In this document: in pieces, positions 1 through 5,899 of the stretch
Numbering within the stretch: position 1 is the first letter of the stretch
Layout: each line of letters begins with the position of its first letter
Assembly: GCA_022600655.1 (NCBI GenBank)
Contig: JAHZJZ010000070.1
Coordinates: 1 to 7,376 of the forward strand
Length of the DNA stretch: 7,376 nucleotides
DNA from: Campylobacterota bacterium
GTDB lineage: Bacteria; Campylobacterota; Campylobacteria; Campylobacterales; Sulfurovaceae
Direction of reading: 5' to 3'
Made by a program: the position numbers and the translations under genes
The notes under the pieces: model-generated
Databases searched by the model: none
Seen by the model: only the letters and a program-made list of their open reading frames with translations
What the model was told of the DNA's origin: nothing

Positions 1-41
1 AAAATTACACTATTTAATCTATTTTTTAATAAAAAAAAATG

Positions 42-60
42 TATATTAGTAAGATATATT
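42..60 (+). promoter_or_regulatory. Candidate sigma70-type promoter of the glucosaminidase gene
   Basis: Two copies of TATATT (42-47 and 55-60) lie just upstream of the gene, preceded by T- and A-rich DNA including a run of nine A at 31-39. Campylobacterota sigma70 promoters typically rely on a -10 box with AT-rich upstream DNA and lack a conserved -35, which fits. The first box would start RNA near 54 and leave a short leader containing the ribosome-binding site. The second would start near 67, inside that site, so 42-47 is the better candidate. Inference from sequence pattern only. Confidence 0.45.
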
Positions 61-66
61 TTATGT

Positions 67-72
67 GAGGGG
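67..72 (+). promoter_or_regulatory. Ribosome-binding site that decides the glucosaminidase start
   Basis: GAGGGG at 67-72 ends seven bases before the ATG at 80, an ideal spacing. The reading frame is also open to a GTG at 65, but that codon overlaps the purine-rich site and has no Shine-Dalgarno of its own. The ATG at 80 is therefore preferred, which removes five residues from the longest possible protein. Confidence 0.75.
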
Positions 73-79
73 AAGCATA

Positions 80-979
80 ATGGTAACTTTAAATGGAATC
101 ATAAAAGGGTTAGTGGCTCTTTTACTAATAGAGATAACTTTTTTTTCAACGTTTTTTATACTTCAAGTAGAAGAGAAAAATCAAGTTCTTGTGGTAAAGA
201 AAAAATTAGAAGTTCCTATAATAGAACCAGTCCCTATACCTCAAGAGGTTAAAGAGGTAGAAAAAGTAGAAAATCCTTTTAAAGTGATTGCTCCTAAGAG
301 TCATAATGACATCGTCTGTTTAACCAACCACAAAGTTCAACCTATTCTTTATAAAAATACCATTCCCTTAGCTCCACTAAGCATTGAAAAGAAAAAAGAG
401 ACTTTTATTAATATGCTTCTTCCCTCAATTTTATTGGCAAAATATAAGATAAAACTTGAACGAAAGAAGCTACTAAGACTCTCTAACGAGACGCTATTAT
501 CAGATAGTGAGATATTATGGCTGGAAAATAAGCGAAAAGAGTTTGAGGTTCAAACCAATGATGAACTCTACGATAAAATGGAGTTACATCCTACAAGTCT
601 AATTATTGCTCAAGCCATTGTTGAGAGTGGTTGGGGAACCTCTAAGTTTTTTCAAAAAGCCAATAATGTATTTGGGGTCTGGTCATTTAATGAAAATGAG
701 AGCCGAATAGTAGCCAGTGAAAAAAGAGGAAATCAGTATGTTTATCTTAAAAAATATAAAAGTCTTGACCAATCAATACGTGACTATTTTTTAACCATCT
801 CCAATGTTACTCACTATCAAGCTTTTAGAGAGAAGCGTTTAGAGACTCAAGACCCTTTTACACTTGTTGAACATTTAGAAAAATACTCCGAGCTAGGCAA
901 GGAGTATATTGCTAATTTAAAAAATATAATGAGAAAAAACAAACTATTGGTTTACGATAACTATCAACTTGATTTATAG
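80..979 (+). CDS. Membrane-anchored Bax/FlgJ-type glucosaminidase (peptidoglycan hydrolase)
   Basis: 299-residue protein predicted to cleave N-acetylglucosaminyl bonds of peptidoglycan from the periplasmic side of the inner membrane. Residues about 6-28 form one hydrophobic segment that looks like an uncleaved signal anchor. A charged and proline-rich linker (about 40-75) follows, then a Bax-like region beginning near 105 (KETFINMLLPSILLA) and the glucosaminidase domain at about 150-290. The catalytic-site motif AQAIVESGWGTS lies at 178-188 with E182 as the presumed acid, followed by NNVFGVWSF, typical of the COG2992 Bax and GH73 families. The ATG at 80 is chosen because of the GAGGGG site. 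The gene has its own upstream promoter candidate and overlaps the convergent tsaD stop by 6 bp. A run of eight T (139-146) lies in the anchor coding region. Family assignment is firm; the cellular role (wall turnover, division or flagellar passage) is not visible from sequence. Confidence 0.88.
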   Translation: MVTLNGIIKGLVALLLIEITFFSTFFILQVEEKNQVLVVKKKLEVPIIEPVPIPQEVKEVEKVENPFKVIAPKSHNDIVCLTNHKVQPILYKNTIPLAPLSIEKKKETFINMLLPSILLAKYKIKLERKKLLRLSNETLLSDSEILWLENKRKEFEVQTNDELYDKMELHPTSLIIAQAIVESGWGTSKFFQKANNVFGVWSFNENESRIVASEKRGNQYVYLKKYKSLDQSIRDYFLTISNVTHYQAFREKRLETQDPFTLVEHLEKYSELGKEYIANLKNIMRKNKLLVYDNYQLDL

Positions 980-1987
980 CTCTGCACCACTCTGATGCTT
1001 CTTGGTACTAACTATGTCTACCTTATAAGGGTCTGTAAATAGCTCTTTTTTATATGCTTCAACAGCATAGCGACCTATCATTGCAGCATTGTCAGAGCAG
1101 TACGCTAACGGAGCAGTATGCATGGTTTTTCCAAACTCTTTACAGAGTTTTTCATAAGCCTCTCGTATGTATAGATTGGCTGAAGCTCCACCTACAATAG
1201 CAAAATCTTTGATTTTCTCTTGAGAAAACACTTTTTTACTTTTTTGCAGTAGATGAAGTTTTACAGCTTTTTGAAATGAAGCGGCTATATCGCACTTGTC
1301 TTGATGACTCATGCCTTCAGCTCCACCTAAACTTTCGATAGCCAAACGTACAGCATTTTTAAGCCCTGAGAGAGAAAAGGCAATCAGTTTAGAGTTACGC
1401 AGTGGCACAGGAAACCCAAAACGCTCCTCATCACCTTCAAGAGCCAGTTGTTCTATAATTGGTCCACCAGGATAACCAAGGTTCATCATCTTAGCTGTCT
1501 TATCAAAACTCTCACCCACAGAGTCATCTATACTAGTAGCAAGTATGGTCATTTTCTCTAAACTCTCCACACGAATGATTTGTGTATGCCCTCCAGAAAT
1601 AAGTAGCACTAGAAGAGGCAGTTTCTGCTCTTTCTCAATAAAGAGTGAATAGATATGACCCTTAAGATGATGAACTGCGAGAAGAGGGATATTTTTAGTT
1701 ACAGCAATGGTTTTTGCCATCGCTATTCCCTCTAGTAGTGTAACACCAAGTCCAGGCTGGTTGGTTACTGCCACAGCTTTAAGTTGGTTAAGATAGGGTT
1801 TGGTCTCTTCTAAAATATTAGGCAAGTCTATGGCATGAAGCCGTGAAGCCAACTCAGGAACCACCCCACCATAACAGGCATGTTCCTTCTCTTGTGATAT
1901 TTTTTTATGGAAAATTAGTCTGTTATCTTCTATTTTGGTTATTGCTATTGAGCTGTCGTCACAGCTTGATTCTATGCTTAGTATCAT
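974..1987 (-). CDS. tsaD: tRNA N6-adenosine threonylcarbamoyltransferase TsaD
   Basis: 337 residues, the usual bacterial length. TsaD transfers the threonylcarbamoyl group from threonylcarbamoyl-AMP to A37 of ANN-decoding tRNAs, working in the cytoplasm with TsaB and TsaE. The ASKHA/Kae1 fold is evident: N-terminal IESSCDDS at 5-12; metal-binding HxxxH in HHLKGH with H107 and H111; SGGHTQ at 131-136; DDSVGESFDK at 154-163; VGGASAN at 265-271; and SDNAAMIG at 298-305 with D299 as the third metal ligand. The start is the ATG whose first bases overlap the stop of the upstream hydrolase gene (ATGA, 1984-1987), with AGGT about six bases upstream. It is last in the minus-strand block. No terminator hairpin is visible after its stop, which overlaps the end of the convergent glucosaminidase gene. 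The older name gcp (glycoprotease) is misleading. Confidence 0.96.
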   Translation of the reverse strand: MILSIESSCDDSSIAITKIEDNRLIFHKKISQEKEHACYGGVVPELASRLHAIDLPNILEETKPYLNQLKAVAVTNQPGLGVTLLEGIAMAKTIAVTKNIPLLAVHHLKGHIYSLFIEKEQKLPLLVLLISGGHTQIIRVESLEKMTILATSIDDSVGESFDKTAKMMNLGYPGGPIIEQLALEGDEERFGFPVPLRNSKLIAFSLSGLKNAVRLAIESLGGAEGMSHQDKCDIAASFQKAVKLHLLQKSKKVFSQEKIKDFAIVGGASANLYIREAYEKLCKEFGKTMHTAPLAYCSDNAAMIGRYAVEAYKKELFTDPYKVDIVSTKKHQSGAEL

Positions 1988-2520
1988 TTTTTACCTATTA
2001 CTAAATCTTCTATAAGTTCCCACTTACCATGTCCACTATCAGCATTAATATGTCCTGCATTTTCAATTATATGTATTGGTATATTGTAATGTTTTGCTAG
2101 AGCTTTAGCTTCCTCTATCTCTATATAGGGGTCATTATCTGAAACTATCATTTCTATATTTTTGGCATAAAGTGAAGCAGGTTTTTCACAAGGAAAAAAG
2201 GTTTTGATGGTATCAACTTCAGTATTTAATGAGGGAGGGGAGACCATGAAGAGCCGTTCTATTTCAAGCATCTCTTCTTCTTGGCAGAGCCAAAACCAAA
2301 GAGTATTGGCTAAAGAGTGGCAAACTACGGTGTCGGGTTTAAAATCTTCTAGTATTTTTTTCACCTGTTTTACCCATCGGTTTTTGCTAGGGAAGTGGCA
2401 GTTGTCAAGTAGAGGAAATGAAACTGTTCCATAGTTTTTAGCTATCTCGGAAGCCAGTTCAGATTGCCAGTGGGGAAAATCGCTTCCTCCCCAGCCGTGT
2501 AAGATTAGGGTTTTATTCAT
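1984..2520 (-). CDS. RBBP9/YdeN-like alpha/beta serine hydrolase
   Basis: 178-residue small cytosolic alpha/beta hydrolase of the COG3545 (RBBP9/YdeN) family; the family length is about 180-190. The N-terminal strand-loop LILHGWGGSDFPHWQ (5-19) carries the HGWGGS oxyanion-side motif. The nucleophile elbow is VCHSLAN with S69, where the usual closing Gly is Ala and the first Gly is Cys. SDNDPY gives D130 as the probable acid and NAGHINADSGHG gives H157 as the base, so the catalytic triad looks complete. The substrate is unknown; family members are broadly called serine hydrolases or esterases. The start ATG has AGGAAA at 2525-2530 four bases upstream, and that site directly abuts the REPIN-like repeat. 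The stop overlaps the tsaD start (ATGA), implying translational coupling. In C. jejuni the corresponding place holds, as I recall, pgp1 (Cj1345c), a different enzyme, so this position seems variable. Confidence 0.82.
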   Translation of the reverse strand: MNKTLILHGWGGSDFPHWQSELASEIAKNYGTVSFPLLDNCHFPSKNRWVKQVKKILEDFKPDTVVCHSLANTLWFWLCQEEEMLEIERLFMVSPPSLNTEVDTIKTFFPCEKPASLYAKNIEMIVSDNDPYIEIEEAKALAKHYNIPIHIIENAGHINADSGHGKWELIEDLVIGKK

Positions 2521-2524
2521 TATT

Positions 2525-2530
2525 TTTCCT
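2525..2530 (-). promoter_or_regulatory. Ribosome-binding site of the hydrolase, abutting the repeat
   Basis: Read on the minus strand, AGGAAA sits four bases before the ATG at 2520. Its first base (2530) is the immediate neighbour of the last base of the inverted repeat (2531). In a dxr-hydrolase transcript the base of the long stem would end exactly where the ribosome must bind, so the repeat could affect access to this site. The regulatory effect is inference. Confidence 0.65.
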
Positions 2531-2602
2531 GTAGCGTGGTGTATTCCTGCCCACGAAAGATAGTCAATAAAAGTTCATCGTGGGCTAGAAAGCCCACGCT
2601 AC
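2531..2602. repeat. REPIN/BIME-like inverted pair of GTAG-headed palindromes
   Basis: Two palindromic units face each other. One (+ strand, from 2531) reads GTAGCGTGG, a 9-base middle, then GCCCACGA (2549-2556). The other (- strand, from 2602) reads GTAGCGTGG, an 8-base middle, then GCCCACGA (2585-2578). The 9-base and 8-base arms are identical between units and only the middles differ. The minus-strand unit folds by itself into a perfect 8-bp stem (2579-2586 with 2591-2598) closed by a 4-base loop; the plus-strand unit is looser (5-bp stem, 11-base loop). Together they form one long hairpin: a 9-bp outer stem, an internal loop, an 8-bp inner stem and a 21-base loop (2557-2577). A GTAG head plus palindrome in inverted pairs is the known architecture of REP/REPIN sequences mobilised by RAYT (TnpA-REP) transposases. 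It starts 2 bp after the dxr stop. No T-run follows on either strand, so it is not a standard terminator. Confidence 0.75.
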
Positions 2603-2604
2603 GG

Positions 2605-3681
2605 TTATTGAACATATTGGCGTACCTCTTTATCTATCTCAATAATCTCTGCAATACTTTTAGCTTTAACATTCTCAAACTTCTTATACGCATCCAAAAC
2701 CATTTTACTCATACCAAAAAAGTCACACTGCCCCTGTTCAAACTTAGTAATTGCCTCTTCGTTAGCAGCGTTAACGACCACGCCTAGATGAGGGTTCTGT
2801 AAGATATGCTCTTTAATCTCCCAAATAGGGTAACGCTCAGCCGTAATCGGTTCAAACTGAACACTGCCCATACCCATAAGGTCTACAGGAGGCAAAATAG
2901 GTTCAGTTACTTCTCCATGAACTGCAAAGGCGATTGGTAGTTTCATATCGACTCCTGCAAAGTGTGCTGTAGTTGAACCATCAACAAACTCTACTAAGGC
3001 ATGAATAATAGATTTTCGCTCTATATACGCATCAATATTGGTGGTATTAAAGAGCCATTTGGCTTCAAGAAGTTCAAAAAGTTTATTGGTCATGGTGGCA
3101 CTGTCGATGGTGATTTTATTTCCCATAGACCAGTTTGGATGGTTTAGAGCTTCAGCGAAAGTTGCATTGTGCATATCTTTTATATCCCAGTCTCTAAATG
3201 CTCCACCACTGGCTGTGATGTAGAGTTTAGAGTAGGGTCTCTGCTCATTCATAAGATACCATAGCCCAAAGTGTTCACTGTCGATGGGTACAATATTGCT
3301 AATATCTATAAACTCACCAGCCACAACTAAAGACTCTTTGTTTGCTAGAGCTATTTTACGACCAAGTTCTATGGCTTTAAGTGTAGGAGCCAGTCCAGCA
3401 TAACCAACCAAGGCATTAACTACCGTTGGACTTGAAGTAAGCTCTAAAAGTTCTAAAATTCCTTCATCACCACAAAAGACTCTACTATGGTTGACTCTGT
3501 GTTTATTATCAGCATCAGCAATAGCCACATATTTAGGATTAAACTCAGCAATCTGTTGATTAAGAAGCTCTATACTTCGTCCTGCAACCAGTGCTTCTAC
3601 TTTATAGTTATAACGCCTAGCAATCTCTAAGGTATTAACCCCAATTGACCCTGTTGAGCCTAAAAGTACAATTGAACTCAT
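2605..3681 (-). CDS. dxr: 1-deoxy-D-xylulose 5-phosphate reductoisomerase (IspC/Dxr)
   Basis: 358 residues, close to Campylobacterota homologues and shorter than the roughly 400 of E. coli. This cytosolic enzyme converts DXP to 2-C-methyl-D-erythritol 4-phosphate using NADPH, the committed step of the MEP isoprenoid route. The NADPH-binding loop GSTGSIG is at 8-14 and ALANKESLV at 111-119. The metal-binding PIDSEH (132-137) carries D134 and E136. TASGGAFRDW (156-165) follows, then HPNWSMGNKITIDSATMTNK (181-200) with N199/K200 and the third metal ligand E203. All catalytic residues expected for the family are present; the QxxxLFELLEAKWLF-like stretch replaces the common GLEVIEA. The ATG lies 3 bp after the cdsA stop with no clear Shine-Dalgarno, so reinitiation from cdsA is likely. 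The cdsA-dxr pairing is conserved in many bacteria. The REPIN-like repeat begins 2 bp after the stop. Confidence 0.96.
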   Translation of the reverse strand: MSSIVLLGSTGSIGVNTLEIARRYNYKVEALVAGRSIELLNQQIAEFNPKYVAIADADNKHRVNHSRVFCGDEGILELLELTSSPTVVNALVGYAGLAPTLKAIELGRKIALANKESLVVAGEFIDISNIVPIDSEHFGLWYLMNEQRPYSKLYITASGGAFRDWDIKDMHNATFAEALNHPNWSMGNKITIDSATMTNKLFELLEAKWLFNTTNIDAYIERKSIIHALVEFVDGSTTAHFAGVDMKLPIAFAVHGEVTEPILPPVDLMGMGSVQFEPITAERYPIWEIKEHILQNPHLGVVVNAANEEAITKFEQGQCDFFGMSKMVLDAYKKFENVKAKSIAEIIEIDKEVRQYVQ

Positions 3682-3684
3682 CAG

Positions 3685-4446
3685 TTAGATGGCTCTTAAA
3701 ATAATCAACATAATAACCGAACCAAAAAGGTAACCATCTAATCTATCAAGTACACCACCATGTCCAGGAAGTAGGGTTCCACTATCTTTAACTCCTGCTT
3801 CACGTTTTAGGTAACTCTCAAAAAGGTCACCAAATACAGAAGCAATAGCTGTTGCTAAAGAGATAATGAGTGCCACAATAAAAGTATCTAAATCTATAGA
3901 GTAAGCAAAAAATGTTCCAGCAACGGTTGCCATCATTATCCCCCCAAAGACACCTTCTAGGGTTTTGTTAGGAGAACTCGGAGAGAATGGTGTCTTCCCT
4001 ATACTTTTACCCACCAAAAATGCCCCAACATCAGCAAATACTACTATGAGAAGTAACCAAATCAACCACTCAATGCCATAGGTGGTATAGAGCATAAAGA
4101 TAAAGAGAAATCCAACAGCAGGGTATAAAAATGGCAAAATCAGTTTCTTTTTAACATGCTCTTGGGTATAGGCAAGTTTCGCCCCAAAGAAGATTGCCAT
4201 TAAGAAAAAGAGGTCATCAGGGTTTGGGTAGAAGTAGGCAATTATCCAAATAATTACAGCATAGATATAAGGAGATTTCTGTTTTACATCAAAAAGTTTA
4301 ACAGCTTCATTGAAGCCTACAAGATAAAATGCCCCCAAATAGAGCCACATTAGTGTTTTGTCATCAATGTACCCTACGATTAAGGTAACAACTAAAAGGG
4401 CAATACCTGTTATCCATCGCTCTCTGTTTTCAGTAATAATTTTCAT
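3685..4446 (-). CDS. cdsA: Phosphatidate cytidylyltransferase CdsA
   Basis: 253-residue polytopic inner-membrane enzyme that makes CDP-diacylglycerol from phosphatidic acid and CTP, the precursor of phosphatidylethanolamine, phosphatidylglycerol and cardiolipin. The C-terminal CDP-DAG synthase signature is intact at 211-237: S211, K214-R215, K220-D221, H229-GG, D234-R235 and D237. SPNKTLEG at 158-165 and FADVGAFLVGKSIGK at 137-151 are further family motifs. Several hydrophobic segments are visible (about 12-26, 31-45, 60-90, 103-121, 126-146, 165-183, 187-206 and 236-250). The length is close to that of short Campylobacterota CdsA proteins. The start ATG has a strong AAGGAGA at 4452-4458 and an extended -10 box 20-odd bases further up. 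It leads the dxr-hydrolase-tsaD stretch. Confidence 0.95.
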   Translation of the reverse strand: MKIITENRERWITGIALLVVTLIVGYIDDKTLMWLYLGAFYLVGFNEAVKLFDVKQKSPYIYAVIIWIIAYFYPNPDDLFFLMAIFFGAKLAYTQEHVKKKLILPFLYPAVGFLFIFMLYTTYGIEWLIWLLLIVVFADVGAFLVGKSIGKTPFSPSSPNKTLEGVFGGIMMATVAGTFFAYSIDLDTFIVALIISLATAIASVFGDLFESYLKREAGVKDSGTLLPGHGGVLDRLDGYLFGSVIMLIILRAI

Positions 4447-4451
4447 TTCAT

Positions 4452-4458
4452 CTCCTTA
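4452..4458 (-). promoter_or_regulatory. Strong ribosome-binding site of cdsA
   Basis: Minus-strand AAGGAGA, a near-perfect Shine-Dalgarno, ends five bases before the cdsA ATG at 4446. A second ATG overlapping the site (4451-4449) is out of frame and lies too close to it. This is the best ribosome-binding site in the minus-strand block, in contrast to dxr and the NFACT gene, which have none that is clear. Confidence 0.85.
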
Positions 4459-4468
4459 TTTTGTGTAG

Positions 4469-4477
4469 ATTATAACA
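4469..4477 (-). promoter_or_regulatory. Extended -10 promoter for cdsA-dxr-hydrolase-tsaD
   Basis: On the minus strand the 40-bp gap between the NFACT stop and cdsA contains TGTTATAAT, a consensus TATAAT (4474-4469) with the TGn extension (4477-4475). Transcription would start near 4462, leaving a leader of about 15 bases that still contains the AAGGAGA site. This suggests that cdsA and the genes after it are transcribed independently of, or in addition to, read-through from the NFACT gene. Confidence 0.65.
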
Positions 4478-4486
4478 AGTTTTTGG

Positions 4487-5830
4487 TTATTCTCTTATTT
4501 CCACTCCCTCTTTCCTTACTCGAACCGTTTGATATTTATCATACTCCACATTTGAACCCTCCTGTATCTTGACAAATCGTCGTTTACAGTAGTCTACTTC
4601 ATAGTCCCCAGCCTGAGTCAAAGAAAAGTCCACACAGAGTTTGGCAGCTTTTTCTATAACGGCATTAGGCAGGTTTTGTTTATCCGTTTTGATGATAAGA
4701 TGTGAAGAGGGAATATCTCGAATATGCATCCACAAATCATTCGATTTTGCCAGTTTAAGTAGGGCTTGGTTCTCTTTACTGTTTCGACCAATCAAAATCT
4801 TATAGTCATCTATCCAAAAGAGTTCACACTCTTTTATTTTCTCTTTTTTACGCTGAGACTTTGCCCGTTTAGGAACCAAGAGTTCTAACTCATGACTATC
4901 TTTTGCCTGTTCGATGGCATGGTACATATTGGTATAAAAAGCTATTTTGGTACTGAGGTTCTCTTTTTCTATGTGAATATTTTGAGCTTTGTTTCGTGTT
5001 CGTTTGGCTTGGTTAAAAAAGTATTCACTAATACGATTAGGAACAATATCTCTAGGTAGCTTAATGGTTATTTCATTGCCTTCAAAGTCATAAGTTTTGA
5101 GTTTGGTATCGTAGGGTTTTATCTGATAGAGGTTTGCTAAGATGATATTGGCATAATTTTGATACATTTTTTCATCAAGAGAGAGTCTTTCAGGATTAGG
5201 GAGCTTATCTAAAAGTTTTTGCATCTTTTCCTGTTTTTTAGCAACGCCTAAAAGCTTCTGTTTCTTTAACCCACCCACTCTTTTAGCCTCAAAGTCCAAA
5301 TATTTTTGCGTTAGGTAGTTGTCAATATTGTCAATCTCTTGAGTCTGCTCCTGTCTATCAAAAGGAGGAATGGCTTTGAGTTCAATTCCAGGGCGAATTA
5401 CTCGAAAAGAGCTATCTGCATCGATATGTTTCAACGCTTCTATAACAACCTCATTGTCATCAATCAGTATGGCATTGGTATGTCGACCTGTAAACTCAAA
5501 CTGCAACACGATGCGTTTATCTTTATAGGAGCTTTTAGGGGCCAAGGTAAAACGGATAATCCTATCATTTTCAGGTACTTCCATATCAATTATTTTAGAA
5601 GCAGAAACCAGTGAATGCAACAATGTATCAAACGGAGCATTATAACTCTGAAGAGGTCGCTTTGAATCACTCTTATAGATAAAGCTCTCTCCTCTAGTCA
5701 TATGAAAAAAGTAGCTATGCTCTTTATCAAAGTTTAGTTCTATGGTGTTGTTTTCGACTCTTCTTGCTTTTTTAATAAATTTAAATTGTTTCAGATGCTC
5801 TGTTATGGCTTTTAGTTCGTAGTGTTTCAT
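4487..5830 (-). CDS. NFACT family protein, RqcH-like ribosome quality control factor
   Basis: 447-residue protein of the NFACT family (RqcH/Rqc2/NEMF; often misannotated as fibronectin-binding). Family members bind the 50S subunit carrying a stalled peptidyl-tRNA; bacterial RqcH recruits Ala-tRNA to add a C-terminal alanine tail that marks the chain for proteolysis. Visible parts: a shortened NFACT-N region (about 1-150) with ENDRIIRF, whose D89-R90 resembles the DR pair needed for tailing, and FTGRHTNAILID (113-124); a charged helical middle (about 180-335); and a C-terminal NFACT-R/DUF814 domain (about 336-440) with LWMHIRDIPSSHLII (366-380). Typical Firmicutes RqcH has about 570 residues, so this is the compact Campylobacterota form. 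No Shine-Dalgarno precedes the ATG, but an extended -10 box sits 7 bases upstream. It is divergent from leuC and upstream of cdsA. Tailing activity is inferred. Confidence 0.85.
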   Translation of the reverse strand: MKHYELKAITEHLKQFKFIKKARRVENNTIELNFDKEHSYFFHMTRGESFIYKSDSKRPLQSYNAPFDTLLHSLVSASKIIDMEVPENDRIIRFTLAPKSSYKDKRIVLQFEFTGRHTNAILIDDNEVVIEALKHIDADSSFRVIRPGIELKAIPPFDRQEQTQEIDNIDNYLTQKYLDFEAKRVGGLKKQKLLGVAKKQEKMQKLLDKLPNPERLSLDEKMYQNYANIILANLYQIKPYDTKLKTYDFEGNEITIKLPRDIVPNRISEYFFNQAKRTRNKAQNIHIEKENLSTKIAFYTNMYHAIEQAKDSHELELLVPKRAKSQRKKEKIKECELFWIDDYKILIGRNSKENQALLKLAKSNDLWMHIRDIPSSHLIIKTDKQNLPNAVIEKAAKLCVDFSLTQAGDYEVDYCKRRFVKIQEGSNVEYDKYQTVRVRKEGVEIRE

Positions 5831-5836
5831 AATGGA

Positions 5837-5845
5837 ATTTTACCA
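5837..5845 (-). promoter_or_regulatory. Extended -10 box before the NFACT gene (possible leaderless start)
   Basis: Minus strand TGGTAAAAT: TAAAAT (5842-5837) with the TGn extension (5845-5843). Six to seven bases downstream is 5830-5831, the A of the start codon or the base before it, so the message would begin at or next to its ATG. The lack of a Shine-Dalgarno upstream agrees with this. An alternative perfect TATAAT on the same strand (5881-5876) would give an ordinary leader of about 40 bases. Prediction only. Confidence 0.45.
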
Positions 5846-5859
5846 TAAATTTTTTTCGC

Positions 5860-5865
5860 TATAAT
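5860..5865 (+). promoter_or_regulatory. leuC promoter -10 box
   Basis: Perfect TATAAT preceded by GC and a run of T (5850-5856), the typical Campylobacterota sigma70 pattern of a -10 box with an upstream T-tract and no -35. Transcription would start near 5872, giving a leader of about 28 bases that contains the leuC ribosome-binding site. The leader is too short for an attenuator, so I see no leucine leader peptide or riboswitch. Confidence 0.75.
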
Positions 5866-5886
5866 TCCCACAATTATTATATATTG

Positions 5887-5892
5887 TAAGGA
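5887..5892 (+). promoter_or_regulatory. leuC ribosome-binding site
   Basis: TAAGGA ends seven bases before the ATG at 5900, a canonical site and spacing that fixes the leuC start. Confidence 0.85.
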
Positions 5893-5899
5893 TTAAAAG

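Noticed and set aside
65..79. GTG at 65 as start of the glucosaminidase
   Set aside because: It overlaps the GAGGGG ribosome-binding site and has no site of its own; the ATG at 80 has ideal spacing.
2204..2434. Plus-strand open frame of 76 codons
   Set aside because: It is antisense to the hydrolase gene, serine-rich low-complexity in translation, and has no recognisable domain.
2531..2602. The repeat as an intrinsic terminator of dxr
   Set aside because: No T-tract follows the stem on either strand, and the downstream gene begins at once.
2536..2787. Plus-strand open frame of 83 codons starting inside the repeat
   Set aside because: It runs across the REPIN-like element and antisense to dxr, with no family resemblance.
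3038..3223. Plus-strand open frame of 61 codons
   Set aside because: Shadow of the strongly supported dxr gene.
5339..5614. Plus-strand open frame of 91 codons
   Set aside because: Shadow of the NFACT gene with no motif of its own.
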